Source: Strigops habroptila
Taxonomy: Eukaryota; Chordata; Aves; Psittaciformes; Psittacidae
NCBI RefSeq assembly: GCF_004027225.2
Contig: NC_044277.2
Span: 96,965,552-97,029,551 of the forward strand
Reading direction: 5' to 3'
Length of the DNA stretch: 64,000 nt
This document shows, in pieces, positions 1 through 11,499 of this stretch. The first letter of the stretch is position 1. Every line of letters starts with the position of its first letter. A program made the translations under genes and the position numbers. A model generated the notes under the pieces. The model did not search any database. It was not told the DNA's origin and saw only the letters and a program-made list of their open reading frames with translations.

Positions 1-2510
1 CAAGGCACCAGAAAGCAAGGTGGGAGGATGTGAAGGTGGAGATTCAGAGTGGAGGATGCAGAGGACTCAACTCATTCAGCTCTGGGTGCTGGCAGAGGAG
101 ATGCTGGCATTGGTGATGTCACCTCTACCATGGGCAGAGTGAGATAGGGGGAACCTCAAACTGAGTATGACAGGCAAGGGAGAAGCTGGAGTTGGCCAAT
201 ACTTGTGATGCAAAACCAGGTCAGGGCAGCAAAGGCCGAGAAGGGACCTGCTGTGGGGGCTCAGTATGGTGGGAGGACACTGGCCCCCATGCTGCAGGCC
301 AGCCACCAAGCACCCAGCCTCTAACAGCAGGAGGCAAAGGGGAGCTGGTAGCACCCATCACCCTTCTGAGCCTGGAGACCCTGCAAAACATCAGTGCTCC
401 AAGACAGCGGGGACACAAGAGCAGAACCTCTCCATAAATAGTGGGGATGAACAGAAGGGCTGGCGTTTCATCACACCATGCAACAGCCCAAACCACTATG
501 CACCATGGGACATGGCAAAGCCAGGGTTGTCAGCCTGTCGATGGGGACAGACAGACAGACAACAGATCTTCTGGGATGATCTGCACATTCAGCGCCACTT
601 TAAAACATGATGCAAATGGAGAAAACACATGTGAAGGCTGAGCCAGGAAGGCAGATGCGATGAGTGGGGCTGGAGAGGAAAGGGGCAGCGAGCAGCTCCT
701 GCCCAATATCAGATTTCCTGGCACTACAGACCCTGCGAGACAAGACCTCATCGGAATGGGGCATGCCAGAGCAGGAGCCTCAGGGCTGGTGACAGCAACT
801 GGGGAAGCCCCGTTATCGAGGCATGTCCAGACCCCTGAGCTCTTGCTGCTCCCCCGTTTCCATTATGGCACGGTGTGGTTTTACCCTCAGCACATGAGAT
901 GAGAGCTGATTCCTATTCATCTTTTAAGTCTTGTCTGGTAAGACATCATCTAGGACTGATCATGAAATCACTGCTGATAAAATTAGTGGACTTCACAAAA
1001 ATGGAGTGGATAAACAGCAGTTTCAGAGCGGACACACAGAGAGAGACAGCTAACTTGGCAAGCTGGTCCCGCTCAAATAACATGTATTTAAATAGTCAAA
1101 ATGATCATCTCCCTGGTAATAAAACCTGTAGCCCCAAGCCAAAGAAACAAGGTCTTTGCTCTAGGAAGGAAAACATCCAAGAAGACTGCAGGGGTCACAC
1201 AGTGACCAAAGATGGTGCAAAACTGCTCCAAGAGGGGCCAGCATAACTGCAAAGGGTTTAAAGGAGGGTGCGATGAAGAGCGGTGAAGAGATAAAGGCAC
1301 AGGAGGTAGATCTTTCTTCCAGGCTCAGCACCAGCGAGATCTGTGCCGACACAACACCTCCAGCTCTGGCAGAGCCACTCTGAAGGGCGGAGAGGCTGCA
1401 CAGAAGGGAAAAGCTGCACTGTGGAGCTGCAAAAGGATTTTCAGCTCGTGACTGAAGAAATCTGTGCCTGCGTAGCTTGTCAGAAATGTTCAAGAAGTGG
1501 CAATTATGGCAGACAAGCACATTCAAGGGAGAAAATACCGAGATGTAAGGGTTCCTCCTTTCAGAAGACTAACAAGAACTGCTGGCTGCTGTGGAAACAG
1601 CACAAACACAAATAAGCAGCAAGACGTATTTTCAGTCGTGGTTTAGGAAAGTTTGCAACCAAAACATCCTTAATACGTATAAATACAAACGGAGCTTTTC
1701 TGGAAGGCAAGATTTTGCCTGAAGGACAATTGGAAACCACATTTCAGTGCTGGAGAGGATGCTGGCTGTGCCACCCGGGCCCTGGCTCCATGCTCCTCCA
1801 CAGCTTCACCACTGAACTTACCCTTGCTCGCCCTTTACCTTCTCCATCTTGCCTTGGCCAAGATAAACAGATTTGCATACAAACATACATTTTAAATATA
1901 AGCTAGTAAAATACTCTCTGTAAAAGAATGAAAAGGAAGAAGGAACTAGACAATGGTGCTGGAAAGGGCTGCAAAATGATGTTTTGGTTTGTCCCCTTGT
2001 CCCAGGCCAGGTTCCGTTATCTGACCAGGTTCCTGGGAATATTCATCCTGCCCTTACCAACTGCCAGGGACAGAGATCTGACACTTTTGGTCTATTCTGG
2101 TGCTCAGTTATTCTTAGAAAATTATCAGGCTTTGAGTTCCCTTTCTGGAGCTTCAGCTAATGATTCCTTTTCCTTTCTAAATTATCCCCTCCCTCTTCGT
2201 CAGATTTCTCCATATTTCAATATATGCAACGTCGTTGCAATCGTCTCCTTTCTCAGCTGAAACAAGCCGAAGCTTTTGCCCTTTCCCTGTGAACCTGGAG
2301 CTCATGGCCTCTGACCAGTTTGGCTGATCTTGTGTGGATGCTCCCACTTCCCCAGATCCCCAGGATCCTGCTCTCCTGGTGAACTCACCTGCAGGCTGTG
2401 GAATCTCACCCGATGAGACTCCTGCCTGCACACCCCACAGTGGGCCTGCAGCTTGGCCCCCGATGCACCATCGCTGCCATTGCTGCCATGCGACCTGCTC
2501 CCTCAGCCCT
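1..2510. other. No gene recognised; unique-looking non-coding sequence
   Basis: Open frames on both strands are short, overlap each other and match no protein family I know. There is no convincing splice-linked exon chain. Base composition is more AT-rich (notably 850-2,300) than the rest of the window. In mammals AGAP3 lies head-to-head with TMUB1 on this side, so this may be AGAP3 flank or intron, but no AGAP3 exon was recognised. Confidence 0.5.
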
Positions 2511-2514
2511 GCTC

Positions 2515-2925
2515 TTCACAGAATCACAGACTGGTTTGGGTTGGAAGGGACCTCAAAGCTCACCCAGTTCCAGCCCCCTGCCACGGGCAGGGACACCTTC
2601 CACTAGAGCAGGTTGCTCCAAGCCCCGTCCAACCTGGTCTTGAACACTGCCAGGGATGGGGCAGCCACAGCTTCTCTGGGCAACCTGTGCCAGGGCCTCA
2701 CCACCCTCACAGGGAAGAACTTCTGCCTCAGATCTCATCTAAATCTCCCCTCTGTCAGTTTAAAGCCATTCCCCCTTGTCCTGTCCCTGCCTACCCTTGT
2801 CAAAAGTCCCTCTCAGCTTTCTTGTGCCCCTTTAGATGCTGGAAGCTGCTCTAAGGACTCCCTGGAGCCTTCTCTTCTCCAGCTGAACAAACCCAGCTCT
2901 GTCAGCCTGTCTGTTCCAGCAGAGA
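2515..2925 (-). repeat. CR1 LINE 3' fragment
   Basis: The + strand reads the reverse complement of the CR1 3' end, starting CACAGAATCACAGA and continuing through the typical 'ggttggaagggacctcaaag' and 'accctcacagggaagaactt' stretches. It covers the C-terminal end of the reverse-transcriptase ORF and the 3' UTR and is truncated at its 5' end, as most CR1 copies are. Confidence 0.92.
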
Positions 2926-2929
2926 TGCG

Positions 2930-5095
2930 CAATGCTCACCCCCTGCATGGGTGTTCACCAACCACCCCGAGCTGATGTCTCGAAGGTGCCAGGAATCAGA
3001 TGAGCATCTCCTGGCCCAAGCCCCACCATCAGCAGCCTCTGCAGAGCAGGATCCCCCACTGCTCACGGCAGTCCCAGGCTGTGGTGCAGCCGGGGGCAGC
3101 TACAGCACCAGTTCCTGCAGTGCTGCTGGAGCTGGAAAATCAGAGCCCAAAGTTACTGCAAAGGCAGAGGAGATCAGGGAGAGAGGAGCCCACGTTCATT
3201 GCAGGCAAACAGATGGAGCTGGTACTTATCACAGATAAGGAAGAAAAAAACCATGAGAGAACTTAAATGTACTGAGAGGCCGCATCGCATGACTTCAGAA
3301 CAGGGGAAGTGGGGGAGGAAGGCGAGAGCTCGTGGGGGAGACGAGCCTGGGGCTTTCTGCAATAAAAATTCACTCAAGGATGGTCGGATGGACACTTTCT
3401 GTGGACAGTGGCCACAGGGAAATGGAAACAGTTTTTCAGGGTGAACTTCATGCTCAGAACCCCAACTTTCTCAGCTCAGAGGCACTCTCCATCTGCCTCA
3501 CTTCCATCTGACGCTGCCGTTCGCAAGTGTCTCAAACCGGCGCCGCTGCCAAGAGCAGCGATGCCTCCTCATCCTCCTCCACCTCCTCCTCCTCCCACCG
3601 CTCCCACCCCCAGACCAGCCGCTCCAGCATCTTGGTGGCCATGGACCAAACCAACTGGAAACTGCTGTGGCATAAGGAAAGGGTCACAGTCAGATTAGTC
3701 CTGGCTCACTGCATGGCCCTACACAGGTGCCAGACAGTGCCGCAGGCAGCAAGAGGGTCCCCAGAGCTACAGGGAGCTTTGGTAGAGAGCGACGAGAGCA
3801 GGGGGCTCACCGCTCTCTTCCAAACCCACTGGCGGCGGGGCAGCTGCCTGACCTGGTGAGGAAGCAGAAGACAGGCGTCAGCTCCCTGCTCAGCAGGCAC
3901 AGCACAGCCTGTTTCCAGCCCTAAGACCCCAGCAGCAGGCAGGAGAAGATGGGCAAGGGGATGGAGCAGTGCAGGGCCCTTCTAGGGGCCCAGGCTGGAG
4001 CAAAAGGAGACAGGGCTGGAGAAAAGCCACTGGCCACAGACCCCCAAGTTCCATGCAGGATGCAGGGCTGGAGAGCAGCACCCTGTACCCAAGCTGTGGT
4101 GAGGGACAAGGCTGAGCTAAAATGGATATCCTGGCCCTGTGGCAGAGGCTGTGGGTCCCCAGTGGGCTCAACAGAGCTGTAAGGCTTCTCGGCGCCCTTG
4201 GGACCCTGAGGTGCTTAATCACTCCAGCCATTAAAATCCAGTGCTTCATCTCCGTGGGGATGTCACTGTCTGGGCAAGCTGAGAGACACTGCTCATCTTC
4301 CTGGAACCAAAGCAGGAGCAGGAAACCTCGTCCCCTCCCTATGACCACAGCCACGGGTGGGATCAGCCTTTTCCTGAACCCATAAGGACCTCGCTGCAGC
4401 TCCTGCTGCAAAGCAGGGAGTTAGTGACAGCAGCTTGGAGGGGAGGTGTTTAACGTAGAGATGCCTCCTTTGAGTCACAGTAGCTGTCCTCTTCAGGATA
4501 GGGATCAGGGCAAGAGCTTTTCCCCAGAATAGCTGCAGCTCTTTGATCTTCCCGTGGAGCTTGGAGGTAACCCCATGTATTAATCCCATCCATATCTGCG
4601 CCAAGTACAGCTGTCAGGCAGCAAGTGAATGGTAAATCCACAATACTTAATTGAGTGTATGAGGCTGTTTCACACCGAGACCTGCACAGAGCCTTACCAG
4701 TGAAACCGCATTTACCACTGCTGTGCTGACATTTTGCTATGGGTTTATTTAAGCACAGGAGATGGCCGGGGCAAGGCCGCAGGAGTGGTTGCAGTGCTGA
4801 GGACAAGCCCTCACCTGGTGAGAAGATGAGGCTGGAGGAGTGTGGGGTGAAAGAACCCCCAAGCCTGGCAAGGGGTGCCTGGTGCTGGCAGTGCGCTCCC
4901 ATTCTGTTCCCCATGTGGGGCTGTGCTGGGAACGGATCCCAGCACTTGAGCAGCGCAGCTCCTGGCGAGCAGATACAAGCTTGGCTCTTGTTCGAGCGAA
5001 GTGGTGAACCATAGTTTGTCTTCCCTTCAGTGTCTGCGTCTCTTACTGTGACCTCTCTGTACGTGACCGGCCATCTCAAGACATCCCGTGTGTAT
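2930..5095. other. No gene recognised; TCC-rich low-complexity patch
   Basis: Nothing coding can be supported. A short (TCC)n-like run with CACC units lies near 3,565-3,605. The rest is ordinary non-repetitive sequence. Confidence 0.45.
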
Positions 5096-5097
5096 CC

Positions 5098-5438
5098 TGT
5101 AGAGACAGGCTGGGAGAGCTGGGCATGTTCAGCTGGAGAAGAGCAGGCTCCGAGGACACCTTAGAGCAGCTTCCAGTGCCTAAAGGGGCTACAAGAAAGC
5201 TGGAGAGGCCTTTTGACAAGGGCAGATAGGGACAGGACAAGGGGGAATGGTGAAGTTCTTCCCTGTGAGGGTGGTGAGGCCCTGGCACAGGTTGCCCAGA
5301 GAAGCTGTGGCTGCCCCATCCCTGGCAGTGTTCAAGACCAGGTTGGACAGGGCTTGGAGCAACCTGCTCTAGTGGAAGGTGTCCCTGCCCATGGCAGGGG
5401 GTTGGAACTTTCCAACCCAAACCATTCTATGATTCCCA
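5098..5438 (+). repeat. CR1 LINE 3' fragment
   Basis: The forward-strand CR1 3' end runs from a 'gagagctgggcatgttcagc' start to the 'aaaccattctatgattcc' end. It has the same subfamily character as the copies at 2,515 and 27,775. The end of the element lies at about 5,437. Confidence 0.92.
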
Positions 5439-5869
5439 AAGGGCTTTGAGGAAAGCAGGCAGCCATGGCACAAGCAGAATGGCCACAGGAGAGGCAGCCA
5501 GTTTCCAAGAAGACAGGGTGCATCAGCAGGCAAGCATGGATGTCAGCTCCTGCCATGGAGGAGGTCACCGGTGTTCCTACACGGGCCTGGGGTCCTCAGC
5601 ACATTCCCCAGCCCTTGGAGAGGGCAGAGCTGCAGGAAGGGGTCTCAGCACCCTCTGCAGCACCCTGTCCACCCTGACAAGCCCAGAGACCCCCCTGCTC
5701 CCATGGGCAGAACCCATGGCTCCAGAGAGGAGAGGGGCAGTTTTCTGACTCTGGGCTGACCTCCCCGAAAACATGTGGCAACCAGAACTGGGCATCGCTT
5801 TACACTAACAATATTTGAGATGAATATTGAAAACCCAAAGAGATTCTGCAAAGCCCCACGCAGAATGAT

Positions 5870-6190
5870 GTGAGGGCTGGAGCGAGTGCCTTACCGCAGA
5901 AGATTTAAAGAGCACAATCTGTTCAGCTTATCCAAAAGAAGATTGAGGGGTGACTTGATTACGCTGTAGAACTACTATCACAGGGAAATATTAAATGGCT
6001 CTTTAATCGAGCCAGGAAAGATATAAAAAGACTCGATCTCTGGAAGCTGAAGCCAGACAAATCCACATTGAAAATGAGACACAAAATTTTATTGGTGAGG
6101 GTGATTAACCACTGGATAAAATGCATTAAATTTGAGCAGTCATAACCACTCAAATGATTTGTTCAGACACAGCTTATTTTCTGCGTCCTG
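5870..6190 (+). repeat. Older, diverged CR1-like LINE fragment
   Basis: It contains 'ttcagcttatccaaaagaag' and 'gtgagggtgattaaccactg', signatures of older CR1/L3-type elements. It is clearly more diverged than the neighbouring CR1 copies, so it is probably an ancient insertion. Confidence 0.7.
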
Positions 6191-7812
6191 GAAGCTATAA
6201 ATCCTGCTTCTGCTTCCTACACAGCATATGTATTTTTTAAATCTGCTGCTTCCTTTGCATCCAGAACCCTCATATCCCTGGGATCTTCTCTCCTCTTGCA
6301 CCAACCCAGCCCCAGCCTCACCCCTGAGCCCCCACCAGATGCCTCCAGGCTTTGTCCAGGGCTTTCTGCATCATCCTTATTGACACAGGGAAGGGGCAGC
6401 TTGTTCCCACCAGCTTCTCACCCCTGCACCACGCTTGCAGCCTGGTGCTGTGGGAGGGAGCAGTGCACCCACCCTGCAGTACCTCAGGGCCAGGGTCCTG
6501 CCTGCCCGCACCTCCTGGCCCAGCCATCAGCCCAAGCACCCTGGCACATCAAGCAGCATGACCTGCACCCATGGGTGCTGCCCACCTCTGCCACCGGGAC
6601 CCCTGGCTTGGCCCATGTCTTCCAGCCCTGAAACCCCACCCAGCCCTTCCCCGTGAAGGACAGTGCTGAGCTGCAGGGTGACTTCCCGGGATCTTGCCAC
6701 AGACCCCTCACTCGTGATGGGGATGGGGTCTCCCATAGCCTGGTTCTCACAGTCCTTTGTGAACGTGGATCCCCATGTCGCGATGCTGCAGCTCAGCATC
6801 CCCAACTCCCACTCTCCAGCTCTTTTTTCCAGCCCAACTTTCCCCACAACACATCTCCACGTCTGTGAGCGAGGCTGACACCTCGTGCTGTTGGTGGGAG
6901 CTCCTCAGGAGCATCTTCAGCTGCAGAGGCGTTCATCTCTCCCATGTCTCTCCTCCCACAGGCGCTGAGCTTCCCTGGAGGCACTAACAGGGGCTCCTTG
7001 ATCCCACCAGGATGACGAAGGGAGATGCTGCAGGGAGAGGAGTCAGCTCCCATCACAGACCTGGCCATGTGGACAGCGAGCAGGGGTGCTCTGGTGTAAG
7101 ACTGAATTCACAACTTCCCGCTCTGCGGCGTAGCTGCTGAGGCAAGTTACGTCAGGGGACTGCATCTCTCCTCTGCCAGAGAGCATTCCTCCCCGTGGGC
7201 TTCCAGGATGGCTGGGAAGCGAGGACACCAGGAACAGCCTATTTTTACATCCTGCTGTGCATGCAAGTGCTCTGCTCTGGCAGCCCCACTTTCCAGCTCC
7301 CTCGGTGCTGTTTGCAGGTCACCAAAGGCTTCCCTGCGATGGCAGGATGAGTTCTGCTCTCGAGTTCTGTGAGACAGCAGCACACAGAGAATAGATGTTC
7401 TGTCTGCAGTGCCTCCTGCTAGTGCTGCAATGACACTTGCGCTGCCTGCAGCCTCGAGCTCTCCATCACACATCCCAGCACCCTGCACTGCTGCAGCTGA
7501 ACGATAAGCTGGGAGCAGCGATGACAAATGCAGAACAGGATGGAGGAGGCAGCTGAGAGAATCACCACCTCCAGCTCCATGCCCCAACTCTGGCATTGGC
7601 AGCAGGATCCCAGCATCCCCCAGCCCCACCGACCTACCTCAGCCTGACCTTCCCACGCAGAGCTCAGAAGGGAAAAGGATGAATTCCTGGGAGCCACCCA
7701 GCCCCCTGGAACCTCCCTGCAGATTGTGCACCTCCCGAGTCTATCATCCAAAATGGCTTACGCCATCAAAGCAATGGACCCTCAGAGGCAATGCCCTGGG
7801 GAAAGGGGATAT
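6190..7812. other. No gene recognised
   Basis: Only short overlapping open frames in unrelated registers are present. No conserved domain and no consistent splice signals were seen. Confidence 0.45.
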
Positions 7813-7814
7813 TG

Positions 7815-7955
7815 TCACCCACAGAACCACAGACTGATTTGGGTTGGAAGGGACCTCAAAGCTCATCCAGTTCCAACCCCCTGCCACGGGCAGGGACACC
7901 TTCCACTAGAGCAGGTTGCTCCAAGCCCCGTCCAGCCTGGCCTTGAACCCAGGGA
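7815..7955 (-). repeat. CR1 LINE 3' end, short
   Basis: About 140 bp of reverse-complement CR1 3' end, starting CACAGAACCACAGACTGA and ending abruptly after 'cagcctggccttgaac'. It is strongly 5'-truncated. Confidence 0.9.
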
Positions 7956-8365
7956 GCTCCCTTCAGCTTTGTTCCTTTATGGGCACCACAGAAAAGCCGG
8001 GCCTCCAGCATTAAGGCTTAATACCAGACACTAATCAGCTAAGAGGGATTTTAGGATAAATTATTTGAATAGCAAACCAAGTTGGAGACAAAAGCTGCTC
8101 CATACTGGTTTTTTTCATCTATCTTTCAAACTTCCCTTCTTCACGAAGCCTCCAGGTAGGTTTAAACACACCTGGGGACTCCCAGTCCCCCACAGGATCA
8201 CTGGAACTCAGCCAGTTTTAGTCTTTGGCTTCTCCCACTCCCATGTTTTCTCTGTGCTGCACTTTCTGCTTATTCCCTGCCAGAGACCAAGTCTTCACCA
8301 GAGCACGGCTCCTCCAGCAGCTGGTGCTGCCTGTGGAATTTGCTGGATTGCCCACCTTGATTTAG

Positions 8366-8830
8366 CATCACAGAATCTTTTATGTTGGAAAAGACCCTTA
8401 AAGCTCACCAACTACAACCCAGCACTGCCAAGGCCACCCCTAACCCATGTTCCCAAGTGCCACATCTACATGTCCTTTAAATCCCTGCAGGGGTGGTGAC
8501 TCCACCACTGCCCTGGCAGCCTGTTCCAGCGCTTGACAACACTTCTGGTGAAGACATTTTCCCTAATATCCACCTAAACCTCCCCTGGTATAACTTGAGG
8601 CCGTTTCCTCTTGCCCTATCACAAGAGACTACACCCCCCCCCACACCTCACATCAGGTAGTAACACAGTGATAAGGTCTCTCCGGAGCCTTCTCTTCCCC
8701 AGGCTGAACAAGCCCAGCTCTCTCAGCCCGTCTCCATAGCAGAGGTGCTCCAGCCCTCCGAGCCTTTCTGCAGCCTCCTCTGGACCCACCAGCACGTTTC
8801 CAAGGACATCCCATAAACGGGCAGAGGAGC
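8366..8830 (-). repeat. CR1 LINE fragment of a second subfamily
   Basis: Reverse-complement CR1 marked by 'tttatgttggaaaagaccct', 'aatccctgcaggggtggtga' and 'gacaacacttctggtgaaga'. This subfamily differs from the 2,515 copy and recurs as a fragment at 16,690 and, in part, 49,100. Confidence 0.88.
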
Positions 8831-8849
8831 AGCTGGCGAGCAGCCCTGC

Positions 8850-9410
8850 AGAAGGGGCTGGGCTGGAGTGGCTGGTCAGCAGGCGGCTCTGTGTGAGCCA
8901 GCCCTGTGCCCGGGCACCCAGAACCTGGACTGCATCGAACAGCAGAACCAGCTGGTCAGAGAGGGAACTGTCCCACTGCATTCAGCATCGGTGCGGCCTC
9001 GCCTGGAGCACTGTGTGCAAGTGCTGCACCCCACTGTTTGGGAGGATGTGAAGTTCCTCCAATGCACCCAGGGAGGACACAAAGCTGGTGGCAGGGCTGG
9101 AAGGCAAATCCTCTGAGGAGCAGCTAAGGACTTTGGGCTTGTTCAGTTTGCACGTCAGAATGCTGACAGGCAACCTCATGGCTCTGTACCTGAGGAGGGG
9201 AGGGAGGCGCTGATCCCTCCTCCGTGGGTTCCAGGGTCAGGATGCATGAGAATGGCTCAAACCTGCACCAGGGGAGGTTCAGACTAGACACCAGGAAGCA
9301 TTTCTTTAACAAGAGAACGCTCAAAGCCCAGAACAGCCTTCCCAGAGATTTGGTCGATGCCCCAAGCCTGTCAGTGTTGAAGATGCATTTGGGCAATGTC
9401 CTTAACAACA
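8850..9410 (+). repeat. Older CR1 LINE fragment, opposite orientation
   Basis: Forward-strand CR1 sequence covers the end of the reverse transcriptase ('gcggcctcgcctggagcact', 'caggggaggttcagactaga') and part of the 3' UTR. It abuts the minus-oriented copy before it. Boundaries are approximate because the copy is diverged. Confidence 0.75.
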
Positions 9411-9726
9411 CGTTTTAGCTTTTGGCCAGCCCTGCAGCGGTCAGGCAGCTGGACCAGGTGATGGCTGTAGGTCCATTCCTGCTGACATAGCTTAGTTCAG
9501 CCCACCCTGTTCCATGCATCGCCCCCAGCAGCCATCCTTCCCTCCTAAGCCTTGCCAAGCGCCAACACGTCAATACCAGCACCCGAACCCTGAACCCAGG
9601 CGCTGCAGCCCCTTCCTCCAGCCACCGCGGACACCGCGCCTCCTCGGTCCGAGACCACCACGGACCAGCACCCCACGAACCGACAATGGCGGAGCAGGGA
9701 CGCACCTTAGCCGAGGTGCTGGCGCG

Positions 9727-9914
9727 GGGCACGCCGGGAGCTGTAGTCCCGCCCCGGCCTCCTGCACGCCCAGAGCCACGAAGCAGGACTACAACTCCCG
9801 GCGTGCCCAGCGGAGGGACAGTTCTACGCATGCGCAGACTAGAACTACAGCTCCCGGCGTGCCTCGCGGGTGCACTGTGTTCATGTGCATTAGGACTACA
9901 TCTCCCGGCGTGCC
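9727..9914 (+). promoter_or_regulatory. TMUB1 promoter: four ZNF143/THAP11 motifs and one NRF1-like motif
   Basis: Four copies of the ACTACAnnTCCCGGCGTGC motif are present. One lies on the minus strand (about 9,727-9,750) and three on the plus strand starting at 9,788, 9,844 and 9,895. This closely matches the bipartite ZNF143/THAP11 site ACTACAATTCCCAGCATGC. A GCATGCGCA element at 9,828-9,836 matches the NRF1 palindrome. The last site is about 25 bp before the candidate first exon. The spacers are unrelated, so this is not a simple tandem repeat. Motif identity is direct; factor binding is inferred. Confidence 0.85.
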
Positions 9915-9938
9915 TTACGGCGAGGCGGAAGCGGCGCG

Positions 9939-10065
9939 ATGGCGGCAGGTGAGGGGCCTGGGCCGGTCGTGGCTCCGGTCGCCTGCGGCCCGGCGGGCTG
10001 ACGGCCCCGCTCTATGCCCCCAGGTCGGTAACCGCTGCCGCCGCCGCCATGACGCTGATCGAAGG
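9939..10065 (+). other. TMUB1: TMUB1 candidate 5' UTR intron and five-codon upstream ORF
   Basis: A YY1-like ATGGCGGC context at 9,938-9,946 is followed by a consensus donor (CAG then GTGAGG at 9,949) and an acceptor ending at 10,023. Splicing would join the ATG at 9,939 to a TAA just after the exon junction, giving a five-codon upstream ORF (M-A-A-G-R) about 20 bases before the true start at 10,049. The intron would be only 75 bp. Confidence 0.45.
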
Positions 10066-11161
10066 CGTTGGCGACGAGGTGACCGTGCTCTTCGCGTTGT
10101 TGCTGGTCGCCGTGGTGCTGGGGCTGGCCTGGGCCTCCACCCGCGCCCCCGAGCCCGCCGCCCCGCCCCGCGCCGCCGCGCCGCTGCCCGAGGAGGGACC
10201 GAGCGCTGCCCCAGCCCCCGTGGAGCACAAGGCCCCGCCGGCGGCGGCCGCAGCGGCTCCCGATGGGCCGGGCGGGCTGGCGGCGGGGCTGCGGCCCCGG
10301 GCCGGCCCCGCGGCCTCGCAGGGCTCCCTCGGTGAGGGGGACGGCGGCCCCGCCGAGCCCACCATGGTGCTGCGGCTGAAGTTCCTCAACGACACGGAGC
10401 GCCTGGCCCGGGTGCGCCCCGGCGACACGGTCGGGGCCCTGAAGAGGTGAGGGGAGGGCAGGCCGGTTCTCCCGCGGCACCGCTCGGGGCTGTCCCGGCT
10501 GGGGGCGGCGTCGGGGGCGTCCCCGAGCCCTGCCGGCCGTTCCTGCCTTCCCTGCAGCAGCTGGGAGCTGCCGCTCTCACTCTTGTACGGGTGGTGTGCG
10601 CCTGCTGTGCCTGTGCCCAGCCTTGGTGGGGTTGTCCCGGTGCCTCCACTTCTGACCTCGCCTGTGGCAGCAGATGGTGAAGTGCGGGCACGGGGGTAGG
10701 CGGGTGGTCAGGGTGGGTGCATTCACCGCCTGCTCCTGGGGGGCTGGACGGGAGGGACCATGTACTGATGGGAGTGTGACATCTCCCTCCTTGCCCCCCA
10801 CCACAGGGCCTATTTCCCCGGGCAGGAGCAGCAAGTGCGGCTGATCTACCAGGGGCAGCTGCTGCGCGACGACAGCCAGAGCCTGGCCTCCCTGCACCTC
10901 ACCCACAACAGCGTCCTGCACTGCCACATCTCCCAGCACAGCCCGTCCCCCGCGCCCGCCGGCCCCCACGCCTCCGCCGACCCTGTGCACGCTGCCCTCA
11001 ACGTGGGCAGCCTCATGCTGCCGCTCTTCGTGCTGATGCTGGCTGTGCTCTGGTACTTCCAGCTCCAGTACCGCCACGTCTTCACCGCCACCGCCACCAC
11101 CTTCCTAGCCGGCCTCACTCTCCTCTTCAGCTTCATGGCCTTCACCATGTACCGCAGATAG
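10049..11161 (+). CDS. TMUB1: Transmembrane and ubiquitin-like domain protein 1
   Basis: Two coding exons, 10,049-10,446 and 10,807-11,161 (GT-AG, phase 2), encode 250 residues, close to the roughly 246 of mammals. The start MTLIEGVGDEVTVLF matches the mammalian N-terminus and sits in a Kozak context. An N-terminal membrane segment (about residues 10-33) is followed by an Ala/Pro-rich linker, a ubiquitin-like domain from residue 106 (VLRLKFLND ... QVRLIYQGQLL ... LHCHIS), and two C-terminal membrane segments (about 199-217 and 224-247) ending YRR. In mammals TMUB1 (HOPS) is an ER/nuclear shuttling protein linked to ER-associated degradation and receptor recycling. FASTK follows on the same strand, as in mammals. 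Confidence 0.95.
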
Positions 11162-11461
11162 CACAGCTCCGCGCCCCGAAAGAGCTGCCGTGCCCCAGAG
11201 TGCACGTGGTGCCAGGAGGGGGCTGCCTGCACTCCCGAACTGGGGGGCTGGCCCTGGACTGTGTGGACCCAGCGCTCCCTCCCAGGGGGCCGAGCCAGGC
11301 AGGGACAAGGGGGTTGCAGGGGCTGGAGCCGGGCTGCCTGTGGGGAGAGGGATACCAGCCTGGCCCCCATCCCACTCCTGCACCCAGTGGCTCGGATCTC
11401 CCATGACTGCTGCTCTCGCCTGGGCCGGCCGAGCCCTGCCCGCGGGGGTCCCGGTGTCACG

Positions 11462-11467
11462 ATTAAA
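11462..11467 (+). terminator. TMUB1 polyadenylation signal (ATTAAA)
   Basis: ATTAAA lies 300 bp after the TMUB1 stop and is followed by a CpG-rich stretch that serves as the FASTK promoter. It is the only good signal between the two genes. Confidence 0.7.
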
Positions 11468-11499
11468 GAGGAAGGACTGAACGATCGCGGGCTCCCGGC

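Noticed and set aside
1-9500. AGAP3 exons expected head-to-head with TMUB1
   Set aside because: No minus-strand sequence resembling AGAP3 GTPase, PH or ArfGAP domains was found. The gene may lie further out, have a distant first exon, or be elsewhere in birds.
9686-9952. 88-codon + strand frame starting M-A-E-Q-G-R-T-L-A-E-V-L across the TMUB1 promoter
   Set aside because: It runs through all four ZNF143-type motifs, changes character at each, and ends in the proposed TMUB1 intron. No family match and no splice signal that would use it.
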